A stretch of 64,000 bases of DNA, taken from contig NC_061081.1 of NCBI RefSeq assembly GCF_021917145.1, positions 8,642,100-8,706,099 on the forward strand, written 5' to 3'. The notes under the pieces are model-generated. The model was not told the origin of the DNA and did no database searches. It worked only from the letters and a program-made list of their open reading frames with translations. The stretch's first letter is position 1, and every line of letters starts with the position of its first letter. This DNA comes from Hypomesus transpacificus. Lineage: Eukaryota > Chordata > Actinopteri > Osmeriformes > Osmeridae. The translations under genes were made by a program, and so were the position numbers. Positions 61,350-64,000 of the stretch are shown in pieces.

Positions 61350-61769
61350 ACCACTCATGCGACTTGCATGCTTGTGTTAAACCTCTTGAATTTCAATAAA
61401 TAGTATTAGTTTGCATGAATTCCATTTTAATGAAAGAAAGTTACAGTGTTTTACTTCATCATTACTTATATGAATGTACAATATGATATACAGGTAATAT
61501 ATGATGAAGTATAAAAAGATTGCTACACAAGAAAGATAGAAAAAGAGATCAAACCAAAAGCCTAAAGGCTTCAACTTGAGTTTGTGGTTTGCAAGTATGA
61601 TAGTTAGATATATAATTTATTAGATAACAAATGAAATTGATGAACGGTGGTCTTCAGAACGATAGCCACATCTTCCATTCTGGGTTTCTGTTGGCTCATG
61701 TCTTATCTTAGCCTGTTGGGGAACCAGTCATTACAAGAGGTTATTAACATCACGCTGAGTTTAGTGTTC
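61350..61769. other. convergent spacer between odam and the minus-strand gene
   Basis: AT-rich; it would hold the 3' end of the minus-strand gene (a minus-strand AATAAA at about 61613). No exon is supported otherwise. Confidence 0.45.
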
Positions 61770-64000
61770 TTAGAATAAGAATATCAACCAACACTTACCA
61801 AATGGAAGCTTCAGACAAAGAGCCATGCAAAAGAAACAGATTTTTACCATGAAGTAAACGTGTCACCAAGTATATTTCATATTATTAATTATTATTAATC
61901 ATTATTATTACAACAGGTTATGGCGTGTATTTTAAGAATTTGACTGAAGTTACTCACCAGTGTTGTTAATCCATATTCAAAAGAAATTTTACGCTTTAAA
62001 AGACCAAAAAAATGCGTTGATTACAGTTGAATTACTTACTGATTAATGAATCAATTCATTCATTCAAATGTATTCTGAAGTTTTCAATTCATTACCGTTG
62101 CAGTGGGATTGTAAATGAGCTTCAGATAGGGCTGAAACAAAATATGAAGACAAATTCTTAGTAATTCAACCAGCAATATATCCTAAAATCATGAAACAAA
62201 TCATGACAAAAATTAGAATGACTTACTTGAAGATTATAGGAAGGATTTCCAAACTATCACCAGAGAAAAAATATAAACACCATTAATTATCCTCAAAAGA
62301 GAAATCTATTTCCCAGTTAGAGAAACTTATGATCATACCAATTGCCTCTGAGGTGCGTTGGGATCAACCTGTGAGACATATCAAAGACACATTATGGTTC
62401 CAATATTGGTTTGATTCCTTATGCTTCATTACTGTTATGTTATCTTTCATTGCCACTGATGAAGCCATACAAAGGGTCTGTTTACTGTAAGAAGACTGAC
62501 TCATACCATTGGTGGAGGTGGTCTTGTCGTGTCCTGATAGGAAAAGACAAGATATGTTAGAAAAGTAAAGGAAAGTGTCTTTGCTCCACCTTTAACGTGG
62601 GTCCTTGCAACAGTCCCCAAGAGCCTCTATGATGCAGACATCTTTACTATATGCATCAAATGCTTACCAGTGGCAGCAGGAAAAGATTTTCCCCCTAAAA
62701 AAAAAGGAATTATTTACACGTCCATGAACTGTTTGGTTTTGAGATGAACAGACTAGTCATAACCAGGAGGCAATTCATCACTAACCTCTTTCAGGGGAAG
62801 GTCAGACACATTCTGTGAAAAAAAATGTTTGAGTTATTGATTAATTTAGCATACAGACAATTTACAGGAACAAACTCAAAGGAACTTAAAACGTTGCTCT
62901 TACCTGGAAAATCACATTATCCGCCTGATGAAACAAGAAACAAAAATTTGACTGTCAATCATACCTGACATAATTAAGATATCACATTTCAGTAAGCTGT
63001 GTTTGATGTTGGAAAAATGACAAATGTTGTACTTTACCTTCAGGAAAGGGAAGAACTCCCTATTGCCCTGAACAAAGAAAAACATAATAAAGAGACTTAA
63101 ATCCACAGTCATTCCTCTTTAATGTTACAATGTACAGAACGTGACTGTGTGAGTGTCTGAGCAGCGTACCACAATCTCAGGCATCAGGGGCTTCCCTCCA
63201 ATAAGGATGTTGCCAGCTCCAGGGTATGGAAGCATCGGTCCAGGCTGCCCACAAACACAATCCACGTTTCATTTATTTGACGTCTTTTCTATCAGTCTAG
63301 TGTGTAGTCGAGGAGCATTGTTGCTGTGTATTACCCTTCTGTTTCGGTCCCGTGTGTCTGGCTGTCGTGCTCCTCCCCTGGGTCCTCCAGGCTTCCCAGG
63401 TCGGCCTCGCTGCCCACGCTGGGGCTCCTGGCCAGGGTAGGCCCTTGCGCCCTCAGGCTTGTACCCCAAACCAGGTCCCTGCATACATTATGTATTTTTG
63501 CATGTTAACTAAATGAAGTTTGTGTGTTAGGAAAGGTTGTTTGCGTTGCTGTACAACAGAGGTGGAAGGCTGGGTGGTGATGCGAGGTCTCCCATAGTTC
63601 CCTGCTCCCACCATGGAACCCAATCATCTTTCTACATCCCAAACAAGATTTAAAGATAGTATATCTATTCCATATGGCCATCTCTACTGTACAGTTATAG
63701 ATGTTAAAAGACTATCTAGACTACAATGACCTTAGGTTGGTCAGTGAGGAGTTGTCACCTACCAGTCTGTCCCCTCTTTCAGGGATTAAAGGGGGTCCTC
63801 CAGGCTGTGGGCTGCTGGGCGGCTGGGCGGCTCCATTCCCTGGTCCTGCTGTGGGCCTCTCTGGGAGCCAGGGGGGTATCTCTTTAGGCTACATGACATC
63901 AGGGACATCAGTTAGAATCGGCAATATGTTATTGCATATATTTTGTCATGGCCACAGAGAGGGAAATTCTTACCCATGTTGGATTGCCAGGTTTCCTCAC
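61770..64000 (-). CDS. Pro-rich SCPP-like gene with many tiny exons (partial, 5' part off the edge)
   Basis: Minus-strand exons, all phase 0 with good GT-AG sites: 63974 to the edge, 63763-63888, 63335-63478, 63170-63244, 63038-63067, 62904-62924, 62786-62812, 62668-62694, 62507-62533, 62339-62368, 62227-62253, 62096-62131, 61958-61993, 61770-61808. The larger exons are Pro/Gly-rich (PKEIPPWLPERP, PGPMLPYPGAGNIL, IGGKPLMPEIV) and one is Gly/Arg-rich with PQRGQRGRPGKPGGPRGG. They are followed by ten exons of only 21-39 bases (for example GNREFFPFLK, ADNVIFQ, DTTRPPPPM). Phase-0 introns, composition and position beside odam suggest an enamel-matrix type SCPP such as an enam or ambn relative; I cannot choose. 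The final exon (LPFGKCWLIFLF then stop) is the least certain, because a donor-like site lies inside it. Confidence 0.65.

Noticed and set aside
63560-63640. Possible extra exon of the right-edge minus-strand gene (acceptor gatgtag, then KDDWVPWWEQG or MVGAGNYGRPR frames)
   Set aside because: No frame gives both a phase-0 acceptor and a matching GT donor without a stop, so it was left out.

Overview
The window looks like a chromosome segment from a teleost fish. Its genes are intron-rich with GT-AG splice sites. It carries Tc1/mariner and hAT-type repeats and a tRNA-derived SINE with the 3' tail common in fish. It also holds a cluster of secretory calcium-binding phosphoprotein (SCPP) genes of the P/Q-rich kind next to sparcl1. 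The SINE tail and GCTAGC-rich introns would fit an early euteleost such as a smelt, pike or salmonid relative, but I cannot place it more closely than teleost. Exon models below were built by hand from splice signals, frame and phase; there is no transcript evidence.

Layout. At 1.5-4.7 kb lies the 5' part of an unrecognised minus-strand gene with a very acidic N-terminus. FAM193A (+) covers 7.7-21.1 kb with 22 coding exons. TNIP2 (-) covers 27.5-30.8 kb; FAM193A and TNIP2 are also neighbours in human 4p16.3. A single tRNA-Ile(AAT) gene (-) sits at 31.6 kb. An acidic, Ser/Glu/Asp-rich SCPP gene (-, scpp1/spp1-like) covers 32.0-34.3 kb. sparcl1 (+) runs from 38.2 to 52.1 kb, with one intron of nearly 10 kb (40271-50112). 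Downstream come two unnamed P/Q-rich SCPP genes (+), odam (+), and a further P/Q-rich gene on the minus strand that runs off the right edge.

The most unusual structure is inside the large sparcl1 intron. A minus-strand gene appears to be nested there. Its coding region would consist of fourteen tandem copies of one 72-bp, phase-0 exon, each with its own splice acceptor, donor and in-frame ATG. These are followed by three single-copy exons ending in a basic segment and a small Trp/Cys/His-containing C-terminal module. The exon copies are identical apart from one E/K change next to the donor. The array has a higher-order period of 1185 bp. This would give a protein of about 464 residues with a modular 24-residue repeat whose number could change by unequal exchange or exon skipping without breaking the frame.

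Together the right half reads as a mineralised-tissue matrix locus: SPARCL1, the proposed ancestor of the SCPP family; an acidic SCPP of bone/tooth type; and P/Q-rich secreted proteins such as ODAM. The left half holds ordinary housekeeping or signalling genes (FAM193A; TNIP2, a ubiquitin-binding inhibitor of NF-kB signalling). Tandem repeats of several kinds recur at or next to splice sites across the window (FAM193A, sparcl1, SCPP gene B, the nested gene).
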